The notes: generated by a model from the letters alone, not told the origin. A stretch of 16,562 bases of DNA from Prevotella sp. (GCA_016283605.1 JAEENF010000075.1:1-16562), one strand, 5' to 3'. Positions 1 through 7,528 are shown, counted from the first letter of the stretch. Numbers and translations: made by a program.

Positions 1-1
1 C

Positions 2-211
2 ATGAATCTCGTCAATGCCATTGAGTTCATCAACCAGACGAAGTTGGAGAATGTTCCTACAGAAGAAACGGTGAAACCACAGTTGTCTGAAGAAGACCAG
101 CGCAGTGTGAAGACACGTCGAATACTAAAGACGGTCATTACCGCATTGATGGTGGTTAGTCTCCTGTTGCTGATTTATGTTGTATATGCTACATATCAAC
201 TGATTAATTGA
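2..211 (+). CDS. Small tail-anchored protein, or C-terminus of a gene cut by the window edge
   Basis: The frame is open from the left edge, so the ATG at position 2 may be internal to a longer gene; the product from it would be 69 residues. About 40 polar, acidic residues lead to a basic stretch (KTRR, then LK) and one strongly hydrophobic segment (residues about 44-66), with only a few residues after it. The positive charges before the segment predict a cytoplasmic N-terminal part and a C-terminal membrane anchor. It overlaps the possible TTG of the next gene and sits directly before batA, where Bacteroidales Bat operons often carry a small unnamed membrane gene. I recognise no domain. Its position suggests a role with the Bat proteins, but that is inference. 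Confidence 0.55.
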   Translation: MNLVNAIEFINQTKLENVPTEETVKPQLSEEDQRSVKTRRILKTVITALMVVSLLLLIYVVYATYQLIN

Positions 212-219
212 TTGAAAGT

Positions 220-1218
220 ATGGAATTTGCCAATAAAGAGTATCTGTTATTGCTCCTCTTGATCATACCGTATATAATATGGTATTTGATTTACAGGAAA
301 AAGACTGAGCCTACCATTCGGATGAGCGACACTTTCGCTTTCCGTGATGCGCCTAAGAGTTGGAAGGTCCGTCTGATGCCTCTTTCTCTGGTTTTAAGGG
401 TACTGGCACTCACGATGGTCGTTATCGTCTTGGCTCGTCCTCAGACTCAGAACTCCTGGAAGAACAAGACGATTGAAGGCATAGATATCATGTTGGCGAT
501 GGATGTGTCTACCAGTATGCTGGCAGAGGATCTGAAGCCTAATCGAATAGAAGCCGCAAAACAGGTGGCAGCAGAGTTCGTCGCAGGACGTCCGAATGAC
601 AATATTGGCCTGAGCATCTTTGCTGGTGAAGCCTTTACCCAATGTCCAATGACCATTGACCACGCGTCTCTTCTGAACCTTCTCCATAATGTCCGTACAG
701 ATATTGCTGCCAGGGGTCTGATAGAAGATGGCACGGCAATAGGTATGGGATTAGCCAATGCCGTGAGCCGTCTCAAGGACTCTAAGGCCAAGAGTAAGGT
801 GGTGATTCTGTTGACGGACGGTAGTAATAACCGAGGAGATATCTCGCCGATGACAGCTGCGGAAATTGCTAAAAGTCTCGGCATCCGAGTCTATACCATT
901 GGTGTGGGCACTAATAATGTGGCTCCTTATCCGATGCCTGTAGCTGGTGGAGTACAGTATGTGAATATCCCGGTAGAGATTGATAATAAGACGCTTAGTG
1001 AGATTGCTGCGGCAACCGAGGGTGATTTCTATCGTGCCACCAATACCAAGGAGTTAAGGAAAATCTATCAGGAAATCGACCAATTGGAAAAATCAAAACT
1101 CAATGTGAAGCAGTTCAGCAAGAAATATGAGGCATACCAGCCTTTTGCAATCATTGCCATCTTGGCATTGCTGTTGGAGATTCTGCTTCGCATCACTATT
1201 TTTAGGAGGATACCGTAA
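220..1218 (+). CDS. batA: BatA, membrane-anchored von Willebrand factor A domain protein
   Basis: BatA belongs to the Bacteroides aerotolerance (Bat) group, thought to form an envelope complex whose biochemical role is still unclear. The 332-residue product has two N-terminal membrane segments (about 7-25 and 56-72) separated by a basic cytoplasmic loop, then a VWA domain (about 88-280) and a third membrane segment (307-325) with a short basic tail. The metal-binding MIDAS motif is complete: DVSTS at 95-99, Thr at about 172, and TDGS from 199. The topology puts the VWA domain in the periplasm. I chose the ATG at 220; a TTG at 208 in frame would add four residues and overlap the preceding gene. 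The stop is one base before the batB start, so the two are probably translationally linked. Length and order match Bacteroidales BatA. Confidence 0.95.
   Translation: MEFANKEYLLLLLLIIPYIIWYLIYRKKTEPTIRMSDTFAFRDAPKSWKVRLMPLSLVLRVLALTMVVIVLARPQTQNSWKNKTIEGIDIMLAMDVSTSMLAEDLKPNRIEAAKQVAAEFVAGRPNDNIGLSIFAGEAFTQCPMTIDHASLLNLLHNVRTDIAARGLIEDGTAIGMGLANAVSRLKDSKAKSKVVILLTDGSNNRGDISPMTAAEIAKSLGIRVYTIGVGTNNVAPYPMPVAGGVQYVNIPVEIDNKTLSEIAAATEGDFYRATNTKELRKIYQEIDQLEKSKLNVKQFSKKYEAYQPFAIIAILALLLEILLRITIFRRIP
1204..1210 (+). promoter_or_regulatory. Shine-Dalgarno site of batB-batC
   Basis: AGGAGGA lies about ten bases before the ATG at 1220, inside the last codons of batA. Strong Shine-Dalgarno sites are uncommon in Bacteroidetes and no other start in this window has one as good. 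It decides the batB start against the much longer open frame that begins at 1127 within batA. Confidence 0.7.
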
Positions 1219-1219
1219 T

Positions 1220-2908
1220 ATGTTCAGATTTGAAGATCCCATATATCTCTGGCTGTTAGTGCTCATTCCTGTACTAGCATTTGTCAGATTCGTTTCATAT
1301 CGTAATCAGAAGAAGCGGCTACGCAAGTTTGGAGAACCTCAGTTGCTGAAAAACCTCATGCCTGACGTCTCACGTTTCCGTCCATCCGTGAAGTTCTGGG
1401 TTTTGCAGGCTGCATTGGCTTTGTTGATTCTCATGCTGGCTCGTCCTCAGATGGGAACAAAGATCAGTCATGAGAAGCGGACGGGTATTGAAACGATTAT
1501 TGCTCTGGATATCTCAAACTCCATGCGTGCAGAGGATATCGTGCCGAGCAGACTTGATCGTTCAAAGATGATGATTGAGAATCTTGTTGATCATTTTACG
1601 AATGATAAGATCGGTCTCATCGTGTTTGCAGGAGATGCTTTTGTGCAGTTGCCTATCACGAGTGATTATGTGTCAGCGAAAATGTTCCTGTCGAGTATAG
1701 ATCCATCTATGATGGCTACACAAGGAACGGACATCGCTGCTGCCATAGACATGGCTACGAACAGTTTTACCCAGGAGGAGGGTATCGGCAAGGCCATTAT
1801 CGTCATCACCGATGGTGAGGATCACGAGGGTGGAGCACTTCAGGCTGCTGAGGCTGCTCGGAAGAAAGGCATGTGTGTGTTCGTATTGGGAGTCGGTTCT
1901 GCACAAGGTGCTCCTATCCCCATTCCTGGCACAGGTGACTATATGAAAGATAATACAGGTAATACCGTGATGTCTGCGCTGAATGAGGATATGTGTCGTC
2001 AGGTGGCTCAGGCTGGTGGTGGAGCCTATATTCATGTGGAGAATAATAGTGCTGCCCAGCAACGCTTGGACAACGAACTTGATAAGTTGGCAAAGAAAGA
2101 GACTTCGACAACTGTCTATAGTGATTACGATGAGCAGTTCCAGGCTTTTGGAATTCTTGCTTTATTGTTGCTTATTTTGGAGATATGTATCTTAGACCGT
2201 CGTAATCCATTGTTGAAGCGTATCTCGTTTTTCGGTACCAGGAAGAGCGTTGTCACCATATTTTTACTCATGATAACTGTCAGTACTTTTGCTCAGACAG
2301 ATCGTCAGTATCTGCGACAGGGCAATAAACAGTTTAATGCTGGTGACTATGCTAATGCAGAGGTGTCATATCGTAAAGCCTTGGAAAAGAACCCGCGTAA
2401 TCCGCAGGCAATCTATAATTTGGGTAATGCGCTGATGGCGCAAAAGAAAGATTCTGCATCCATAGAACAGTTTCAGAATGCAGCTAAACTGGAGACGAAT
2501 CCATTGCGTAAGTATCAGTCTTTCCATAATATCGGCGTCATCTGCCAGTCGCATAAAATGTATGGGGAGGCGATAGAAGCCTATAAGAGCGCACTTCGTC
2601 TGAATCCCGATGATGATGAGACCCGCTATAATCTTGTGCTCTGCAAGCACCAGAAGCAAAAGCAGGACCAGAAGAAGCAGGATCAGCAGCAAAATAAGAA
2701 TGATCAGAAGAAAGATGATCAAAAAGAACAGCAGCAACAAGATCAGAAAAAGCAAGACAAACAGCAGGAGAAACCGAAGCCTCAGATGAGCAAGGATAAT
2801 GCTGAGCAGTTGTTGAATGCTGCGATGCAACAGGAAAAACAGACGCAGGATCGTCTGAAAAAAGCACAACAGCAACCCCAACGTCGGAATATCTTGAAGA
2901 ATTGGTGA
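1220..2908 (+). CDS. batB-batC: BatB-BatC fusion: VWA domain joined to a TPR domain
   Basis: The 562-residue product covers two proteins usually encoded separately. Residues 1-335 are BatB: membrane segments at 8-25, 59-75 and 308-325, and a VWA domain with MIDAS residues DISNS (97-101), Thr170 and TDGE (197-200). Residues from about 340 are BatC: a basic start and hydrophobic stretch ending in STFAQ (359), which looks like a former signal peptide, then about three TPR units (363-467), a Gln/Lys/Asp-rich tail (477-521) and a C-terminal segment resembling the usual BatC end. No stop and no convincing start codon lies at the joint, so this is one polypeptide. A cytoplasmic loop of about 18 basic residues would link BatB's third segment to the BatC segment, keeping the TPR domain periplasmic. 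The TPR part probably mediates protein contacts in the Bat complex. Confidence 0.92.
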   Translation: MFRFEDPIYLWLLVLIPVLAFVRFVSYRNQKKRLRKFGEPQLLKNLMPDVSRFRPSVKFWVLQAALALLILMLARPQMGTKISHEKRTGIETIIALDISNSMRAEDIVPSRLDRSKMMIENLVDHFTNDKIGLIVFAGDAFVQLPITSDYVSAKMFLSSIDPSMMATQGTDIAAAIDMATNSFTQEEGIGKAIIVITDGEDHEGGALQAAEAARKKGMCVFVLGVGSAQGAPIPIPGTGDYMKDNTGNTVMSALNEDMCRQVAQAGGGAYIHVENNSAAQQRLDNELDKLAKKETSTTVYSDYDEQFQAFGILALLLLILEICILDRRNPLLKRISFFGTRKSVVTIFLLMITVSTFAQTDRQYLRQGNKQFNAGDYANAEVSYRKALEKNPRNPQAIYNLGNALMAQKKDSASIEQFQNAAKLETNPLRKYQSFHNIGVICQSHKMYGEAIEAYKSALRLNPDDDETRYNLVLCKHQKQKQDQKKQDQQQNKNDQKKDDQKEQQQQDQKKQDKQQEKPKPQMSKDNAEQLLNAAMQQEKQTQDRLKKAQQQPQRRNILKNW

Positions 2909-2912
2909 TGAT

Positions 2913-5603
2913 ATGAATAGGAATATTGATTTAAGGCGGAAGGCAGAAAGAGGGAAGTGGCAGGAGAATACCCGTGTGCTGAGGATGGGTATGCTCGTGT
3001 TTATCTGCATATCTCTTTTCTCTTTCCACTTTCCACTTTCTGCTCTGGCGCAGACTCTGACTGCTTCGGCGCCCTCTCAGGTGTCTGTGGGCGAGCAGTT
3101 CCGTTTGAGCTATACTATCAATACGCAGAACGTGAGTGACTTCCGCGCAGGAAACATTCCTGAAGAATTGGAAGTCCTTATCGGACCGAATCGTTCGGTA
3201 CAGTCGAGCTATCAGATGATAAACGGCCATACCAGTTCCTCGTCTTCGATTACATACACATATATCGTTGTGGCGACGAAGAATGGCTCATATACGATTC
3301 CTGCCGCTCATGCTACGGTTGATGGTAAATCTATCGCTTCAAATACGTTGACCATTAAGGTGTCCGGGAATTCCCGTAGCCAGGCAAACGGAGGCGGCTC
3401 ACAGCGTCAGCGTGATGCGGAAGGCGCTGAGATGCGTGAGGCGGGGAGTCGGATCTCGGGGTCTGACCTCTTTATTAAAGTGAGTGCCAACAAAAAACGG
3501 GTCTATGAACAGGAACCCATTCTTCTGACGTATAAAGTCTACACGTTGGTTTCTCTGACGCAGTTGGAAGGTAAGATGCCCGACCTTAAGGGATTTCATA
3601 CCCAGGAGGTCGATCTACCTCAACAGAAGAGTTTTAAGGTGGAGACGGTGAATGGCCGTCCGTATCGTACTGTCACATGGAGTCAGTATGTGATGTTCCC
3701 TCAGATTACAGGAAAGCTCCAGATTCCAAGCATCACCTTTAATGGTATTGTCGTCCAGCAGAATCGTAACATCGATCCTTTCGAAGCTTTCTTTAATGGC
3801 GGCTCTGGTTATATTGAGGTCAAAAAGCAGATCCAGGCCCCAGGCATTGAGATCCAAGTGGATCCGTTACCAGCACGTCCGGCAGATTTCTCCGGTGGTG
3901 TAGGACGATTCTCGATCTCTGCCCAGCTTGACAAGACTAGTGTCAAGGCGAACGACCCGGTTAGGATGCGTGTTGTCATCAGCGGTTTGGGCAATTTGAA
4001 ATTGATTAAACAACCTGAGGTGAACTTCCCCAAGGACTTTGATAAATATGATGCAAAAATAACTGACAAAACAAAGCTGACAACCAATGGCTTGGAAGGT
4101 TCGATGATATATGATGTCCTAGCCGTACCGCGTCATCAGGGGAAATATGAGATACCACCTGTCGTGTTCACTTTCTTTAACACCCATACAAATAAGTACG
4201 AGACGGTAAAAACCCAAGGTTTCTCTTTGGATGTGGCAAAAGGCAGTGGATCTGGTAGTGTCAGCACCTTCGATGGTCAGGAGGACCTGCAGATGCTCAA
4301 CAAGGATATCCGTCATATCAAGACAGGGGTGACAGACCTGAACAGCACGAATGATTTCTTCTTCGGGTCTACCAGTTATTGGCTCTCGCTGATTGTCCTG
4401 GCATTGATATTCATCTCTCTCTTCGTGATTTTCCGTAAACGTGCGATTGAGAATGCCAACATCACCAAGCAACGCGCAGGAAAGGCGAATAAGGTTGCCA
4501 CCAAGCGCTTGAAGAAAGCATCGAAGTTGATGTCTGATAATAAGCCTGGTGAGTTCTACGATGAAGTGTTGCGTGCGCTATGGGGATATGTCGGTGATAA
4601 GCTGAATATTCCAGTTGAACAGCTCTCACATGACAATATTAGTCAGAAACTTGCAGAACGATTCGTTGATGAAGAGACGATCGCGCAGTTCATTGGCGCT
4701 CTGGATGAGTGCGAGTTTGAACGTTATGCTCCAGGCGATCCTAAAGGCAATATGAATAAGGTATATGAAAAGGCTATGACAGCCATAGAAAAAATTGAAG
4801 GCACGATGAAGAAGAGAAAAGAGGACAGAGGGAAGAGGAATGAGAATACTTATGCCCGACTTCTTCTGCTCTTTATCATATCTTCTTTTATCCTCTTTCC
4901 ACTTTCTTCTTCAGCGGTGACAAAGACTGAGGCTGATAGCTCATATGTAAGAGGACAGTATCAAAAGGCCATCAAAGAGTACGAGGCTCTGCTGAAACAG
5001 GGTGCTTCCGCCGATCTTTATTATAATCTCGGTAATGCTTATTACAGAACGGAGAATATCACCCTTGCGATTCTGAACTATGAACGGGCTTTGTTATTAT
5101 CGCCAAGTGACCGGGATATTCGGTTCAATCTTCAGTTGGCACGCTCAAAGACGATTGACAAGATAACACCAGAACAAGAGATGTTCTTCGTTACCTGGTA
5201 TCGTTCATTAGTAAATATGGCCAGTGTTGACGGCTGGGCAAGGACGGCTTTGCTGGCGTTGGCTCTTGCGATAGTGTTAGCTTTGATTTATCTCTTTTCT
5301 GAACGTATCTGGCTTCGTAAGATCGGATTCTTTGGGGCGATGGCTCTCGTTGTACTGTTTGTACTCAGTAATGTCTTCGCCCATCAGCAGAAAGAATTGT
5401 TGATGAACCATAGTGGCGCTATCGTCATCTCTCCAGCTGTGACGGTGAAGAGTACACCTGCCCAGCAAGGGACTGACCTCTTTATTCTTCATGAAGGGAC
5501 TAAGGTGACGATAACAGACTCATCCATGAAGGATTGGAAAGAGATCCGTCTGGCAGATGGTAAGGAAGGTTGGATAGAAACAAGTAAAATTGAACTGATA
5601 TAA
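2913..5603 (+). CDS. batD-batE: BatD-BatE fusion: BatD domain joined to TPR and SH3-like domains
   Basis: The product has 896 residues. BatD spans 1-630: a long basic n-region and signal peptide ending at LSALAQ (47), beta-rich periplasmic domains (about 48-440), a membrane segment (488-507) and a very basic, helical cytoplasmic region. BatE follows without a stop: Met632, a basic stretch, a hydrophobic segment (649-668), TPR repeats (about 672-740), two membrane segments (779-797, 804-822) and a C-terminal SH3-like domain (about 837-895). Charges on the loops give a consistent topology with all folded domains in the periplasm except the 508-645 region. Met632 (ATG at 4806) is where a separate BatE would start, so internal initiation could also yield free BatE. 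The start at 2913 follows the batB-batC stop by four bases. Met25 or Met27 are alternative starts that would give a shorter signal peptide. Confidence 0.92.
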   Translation: MNRNIDLRRKAERGKWQENTRVLRMGMLVFICISLFSFHFPLSALAQTLTASAPSQVSVGEQFRLSYTINTQNVSDFRAGNIPEELEVLIGPNRSVQSSYQMINGHTSSSSSITYTYIVVATKNGSYTIPAAHATVDGKSIASNTLTIKVSGNSRSQANGGGSQRQRDAEGAEMREAGSRISGSDLFIKVSANKKRVYEQEPILLTYKVYTLVSLTQLEGKMPDLKGFHTQEVDLPQQKSFKVETVNGRPYRTVTWSQYVMFPQITGKLQIPSITFNGIVVQQNRNIDPFEAFFNGGSGYIEVKKQIQAPGIEIQVDPLPARPADFSGGVGRFSISAQLDKTSVKANDPVRMRVVISGLGNLKLIKQPEVNFPKDFDKYDAKITDKTKLTTNGLEGSMIYDVLAVPRHQGKYEIPPVVFTFFNTHTNKYETVKTQGFSLDVAKGSGSGSVSTFDGQEDLQMLNKDIRHIKTGVTDLNSTNDFFFGSTSYWLSLIVLALIFISLFVIFRKRAIENANITKQRAGKANKVATKRLKKASKLMSDNKPGEFYDEVLRALWGYVGDKLNIPVEQLSHDNISQKLAERFVDEETIAQFIGALDECEFERYAPGDPKGNMNKVYEKAMTAIEKIEGTMKKRKEDRGKRNENTYARLLLLFIISSFILFPLSSSAVTKTEADSSYVRGQYQKAIKEYEALLKQGASADLYYNLGNAYYRTENITLAILNYERALLLSPSDRDIRFNLQLARSKTIDKITPEQEMFFVTWYRSLVNMASVDGWARTALLALALAIVLALIYLFSERIWLRKIGFFGAMALVVLFVLSNVFAHQQKELLMNHSGAIVISPAVTVKSTPAQQGTDLFILHEGTKVTITDSSMKDWKEIRLADGKEGWIETSKIELI
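2935..3043 (+). repeat. Inverted heptad-repeat element over the BatD signal peptide
   Basis: A purine-rich arm (2935-2969) reads as roughly five degenerate 7-bp units, such as GGCGGAA and GGCAGAA. A pyrimidine-rich arm (about 3022-3043) holds CTTTCCA, CTTTCCA and CTTTCTG. Bases 2943-2960 and 3026-3043 are reverse complements at 16 of 18 positions, separated by 65 bases. The left arm codes for the basic n-region (RRKAERGK); the right arm codes for the end of the hydrophobic core (FHFPLSA). A diverged copy of the same element lies at 4809-4913. Confidence 0.75.
4809..4913 (+). repeat. Inverted heptad-repeat element at the BatD/BatE joint
   Basis: The left arm reads as five 7-bp purine-rich units (AAGAAGA, GAAAAGA, GGACAGA, GGGAAGA, GGAATGA; 4809-4843). 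The right arm (4891-4913) is the pyrimidine counterpart and pairs with 4807-4825, leaving a four-base excess on the right side. It codes for the basic stretch and hydrophobic segment at the start of BatE. Bases 4827-4849 match 2949-2971 at 20 of 23 positions in the same reading frame, and CTCTTTCCACTTTC occurs in both right arms (3020-3033 and 4893-4906). Confidence 0.75.
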
Positions 5604-5606
5604 CGA

Positions 5607-6302
5607 ATGGATTTACAGGCTTTGATAGACTTTGACAAGCAACTGCTGCTGTGGATTAATGGCAGTCCGTCTCTGTTCCTTGATACGCTTGCTCGTACGC
5701 TGACCCATGCGCTGACGTGGGTTCCACTCTATGTAAGCCTGTTCTATCTGGTCTTGAAAAATAACGACCGGGTACAGAAGATCCTGTTGGTTCTTGCTGC
5801 TGCAGGACTTTGCGTCTTGATTGCGGGAACAGTCGATGATGTGATCGTGAAACCTACAGTAGCCCGTTGGCGACCTACTCATGACCCCCAGATAGGACTG
5901 CTCGTTGATATCGTTGACGGCTATCGTGGAGGAAAGTATGGATTCTTCTCAGCACACGCCTCCAACACCTTCAGTATCACCATCTTCTTTTGGTGGCTTG
6001 TCCGCAGTCGTCTGCTGACCACTTCGATGGTCATCTGGTCACTTACAAACTGCTGGACACGTTTGTATCTGGGTGTTCACTATCCAGGTGACATCCTCGT
6101 AGGATTACTGTGGGGTGGTATTACCGGTTCATTTGTATACTGGATCTATAAAAAAGTAACCCGACCTTATGAAACGGGCATGTGTTTTACTTCTACCCAT
6201 TATACAAAGACAGGTTATCAGCGTCAGGATATCAACATCCCTGTAAGTATACTTGCGTTTACATTATTATATGCTTTGATAAAAGCAACAATTGCATTAT
6301 AA
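5607..6302 (+). CDS. PAP2-family membrane phosphatase
   Basis: This is a 231-residue polytopic membrane protein of the type 2 phosphatidic acid phosphatase family, which removes phosphate from lipids such as undecaprenyl pyrophosphate, phosphatidylglycerol phosphate or lipid A. The three catalytic motifs are recognisable: K82-x6-R89-P90; SAH at 115-117, where many members have SGH; and R152-x5-H158-x3-D162 within TRLYLGVHYPGD. The hydrophobic pattern suggests about five to six membrane segments, with an extra one at the C-terminus after a basic loop (182-212). It starts four bases after the batD-batE stop and its own stop overlaps the next start (TAATG), so it belongs to the same transcript. 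The substrate cannot be told from the sequence; lipid A phosphatase (LpxE/LpxF-like) and undecaprenyl pyrophosphate phosphatase are both possible. Confidence 0.88.
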   Translation: MDLQALIDFDKQLLLWINGSPSLFLDTLARTLTHALTWVPLYVSLFYLVLKNNDRVQKILLVLAAAGLCVLIAGTVDDVIVKPTVARWRPTHDPQIGLLVDIVDGYRGGKYGFFSAHASNTFSITIFFWWLVRSRLLTTSMVIWSLTNCWTRLYLGVHYPGDILVGLLWGGITGSFVYWIYKKVTRPYETGMCFTSTHYTKTGYQRQDINIPVSILAFTLLYALIKATIAL

Positions 6303-7528
6303 TGGAAGATCCCAGACAGATTCATATTAGCGATTATAATTATCCACTCCCTGATGAGCGTATCGCAAAGTTTCCGATAGCTCAGCGCGACCATTCCAAA
6401 TTATTGGTTTATAGAAAGGGTGAGGTGAGTGAGGACTTGTTCTATCATCTTCCGGATTATCTGCCTAAAGGAGCCCTGATGGTTTTCAATAATACGAAGG
6501 TGATACAGGCCCGCTTACATTTCCGGAAGGACACAGGTGCGCTGATTGAGATATTCCTGTTGGAACCGGCTGAACCTGCAGACTATGAACAGATGTTTCA
6601 GACCGATGGCCATTGTGCCTGGTATTGTCTGGTCGGAAACTTGAAGAAATGGAAAAAGGAACCTCTGACTCGGGTTGTTAACGTTCGTGAGAAGACCATT
6701 ACGGTAACAGCCGTTCGTGGTGAAGTTCATGGTACTTCTCATCGGATTGATCTCCAGTGGGATGGGGACGTGAGTTTCGCAGATGTGATCGATGCTATGG
6801 GAGAATTGCCTATTCCTCCGTATCTCAACCGTGAGACTCAAGAGAGTGACAAAACGACCTATCAGACCGTCTATTCAAAGATCAAAGGAAGCGTTGCAGC
6901 TCCGACGGCAGGTTTGCATTTCACGTCAGAGGTCTTAACGGCTCTGGATGAACAGGGCATAGAACGCGAAGAATTGACTTTACATGTTGGTGCAGGAACA
7001 TTCCGTCCTGTCAAGTCCGAGCGAATTGAAGGCCATGAGATGCATACCGAATATATTAGCGTGCGTCGGGATACCGTCGAGAAACTCATTCGCCATGATG
7101 CCTGTGCCATCGCTGTCGGAACGACCAGTGTCCGGACGTTGGAAAGCCTGTATTATATGGGCTTGAAAGTCCTCCGTCATCCGGAGATAACGGAAGAGCA
7201 ACTGCATGTGGCACAGTGGGAACCGTATGAAATAGTGAATAGTGAAAAACGAATAGTGAATAGTGTGGAGGCCCTGAAGGCCTTGGCGGCTTGGATGGAC
7301 GCCAGAGGACTGGAGGTACTTCATTCCAGTACTCAGATTATCATCGCCCCCGGTTACGAATATAAGATCGTGAAAATGTTGGTGACGAATTTCCATCAGC
7401 CTCAGTCAACATTGTTACTTCTTGTAAGTGCATTCGTTAAAGGGGACTGGCATAAGATTTATGACTATGCACTCGCTCATGACTTCCGTTTTTTGAGTTA
7501 TGGCGATTCTTCTTTGTTGATCCCATAG
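6302..7528 (+). CDS. queA: QueA-type S-adenosylmethionine:tRNA ribosyltransferase-isomerase, divergent subfamily
   Basis: QueA transfers the ribosyl moiety of S-adenosylmethionine to preQ1-modified tRNA, forming epoxyqueuosine in the wobble position. The 408-residue product carries family signatures: FNNTKVIQARL near the N-terminus, VAAPTAGLHF, HVGAGTFRPV, VGTTSVRTLES, TNFHQPQSTLLLL and the terminal YGDSSLL. It is longer than typical QueA (about 340-350) and resembles a second QueA-like paralog I associate with Bacteroidetes, so its exact substrate may differ. The ATG at 6302 overlaps the stop of the preceding gene. The frame stays open upstream to 6182, but that stretch lies within the phosphatase gene and shows no family similarity. 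A heptad repeat (7231-7265) codes for about residues 310-322, just before the conserved VEALKALAAWMD helix. No other queuosine gene is nearby. Confidence 0.85.
   Translation: MEDPRQIHISDYNYPLPDERIAKFPIAQRDHSKLLVYRKGEVSEDLFYHLPDYLPKGALMVFNNTKVIQARLHFRKDTGALIEIFLLEPAEPADYEQMFQTDGHCAWYCLVGNLKKWKKEPLTRVVNVREKTITVTAVRGEVHGTSHRIDLQWDGDVSFADVIDAMGELPIPPYLNRETQESDKTTYQTVYSKIKGSVAAPTAGLHFTSEVLTALDEQGIEREELTLHVGAGTFRPVKSERIEGHEMHTEYISVRRDTVEKLIRHDACAIAVGTTSVRTLESLYYMGLKVLRHPEITEEQLHVAQWEPYEIVNSEKRIVNSVEALKALAAWMDARGLEVLHSSTQIIIAPGYEYKIVKMLVTNFHQPQSTLLLLVSAFVKGDWHKIYDYALAHDFRFLSYGDSSLLIP
7231..7265 (+). repeat. Heptad tandem repeat inside the queA-type gene
   Basis: Five 7-bp units make up exactly 35 bases: AATAGTG twice, AAAAACG, then AATAGTG twice. 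They code for the repeated IVNSEKRIVNSV stretch. The flanking residues (QWEPYE before, VEALKAL after) look like conserved family sequence, so the repeat occupies a loop. Gain or loss of one unit would shift the frame and remove the conserved C-terminus. Confidence 0.85.

Noticed and set aside
1127..1219. Upstream extension of the batB frame into batA
   Set aside because: It is the +1 shadow of BatA's last membrane segment; the AGGAGG site points to the ATG at 1220.
2640..2785. Repetitive CAG/AAG-rich stretch that might be a repeat array
   Set aside because: It is codon-level low complexity for the Gln/Lys/Asp tail of BatC, with no fixed unit or spacer pattern, so it is not CRISPR.
6182..6301. 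Upstream extension of the queA-type frame
   Set aside because: The added 40 residues lie within the phosphatase gene in another frame and do not resemble the QueA N-terminus; the ATG at 6302 overlaps the stop in the usual coupled manner.
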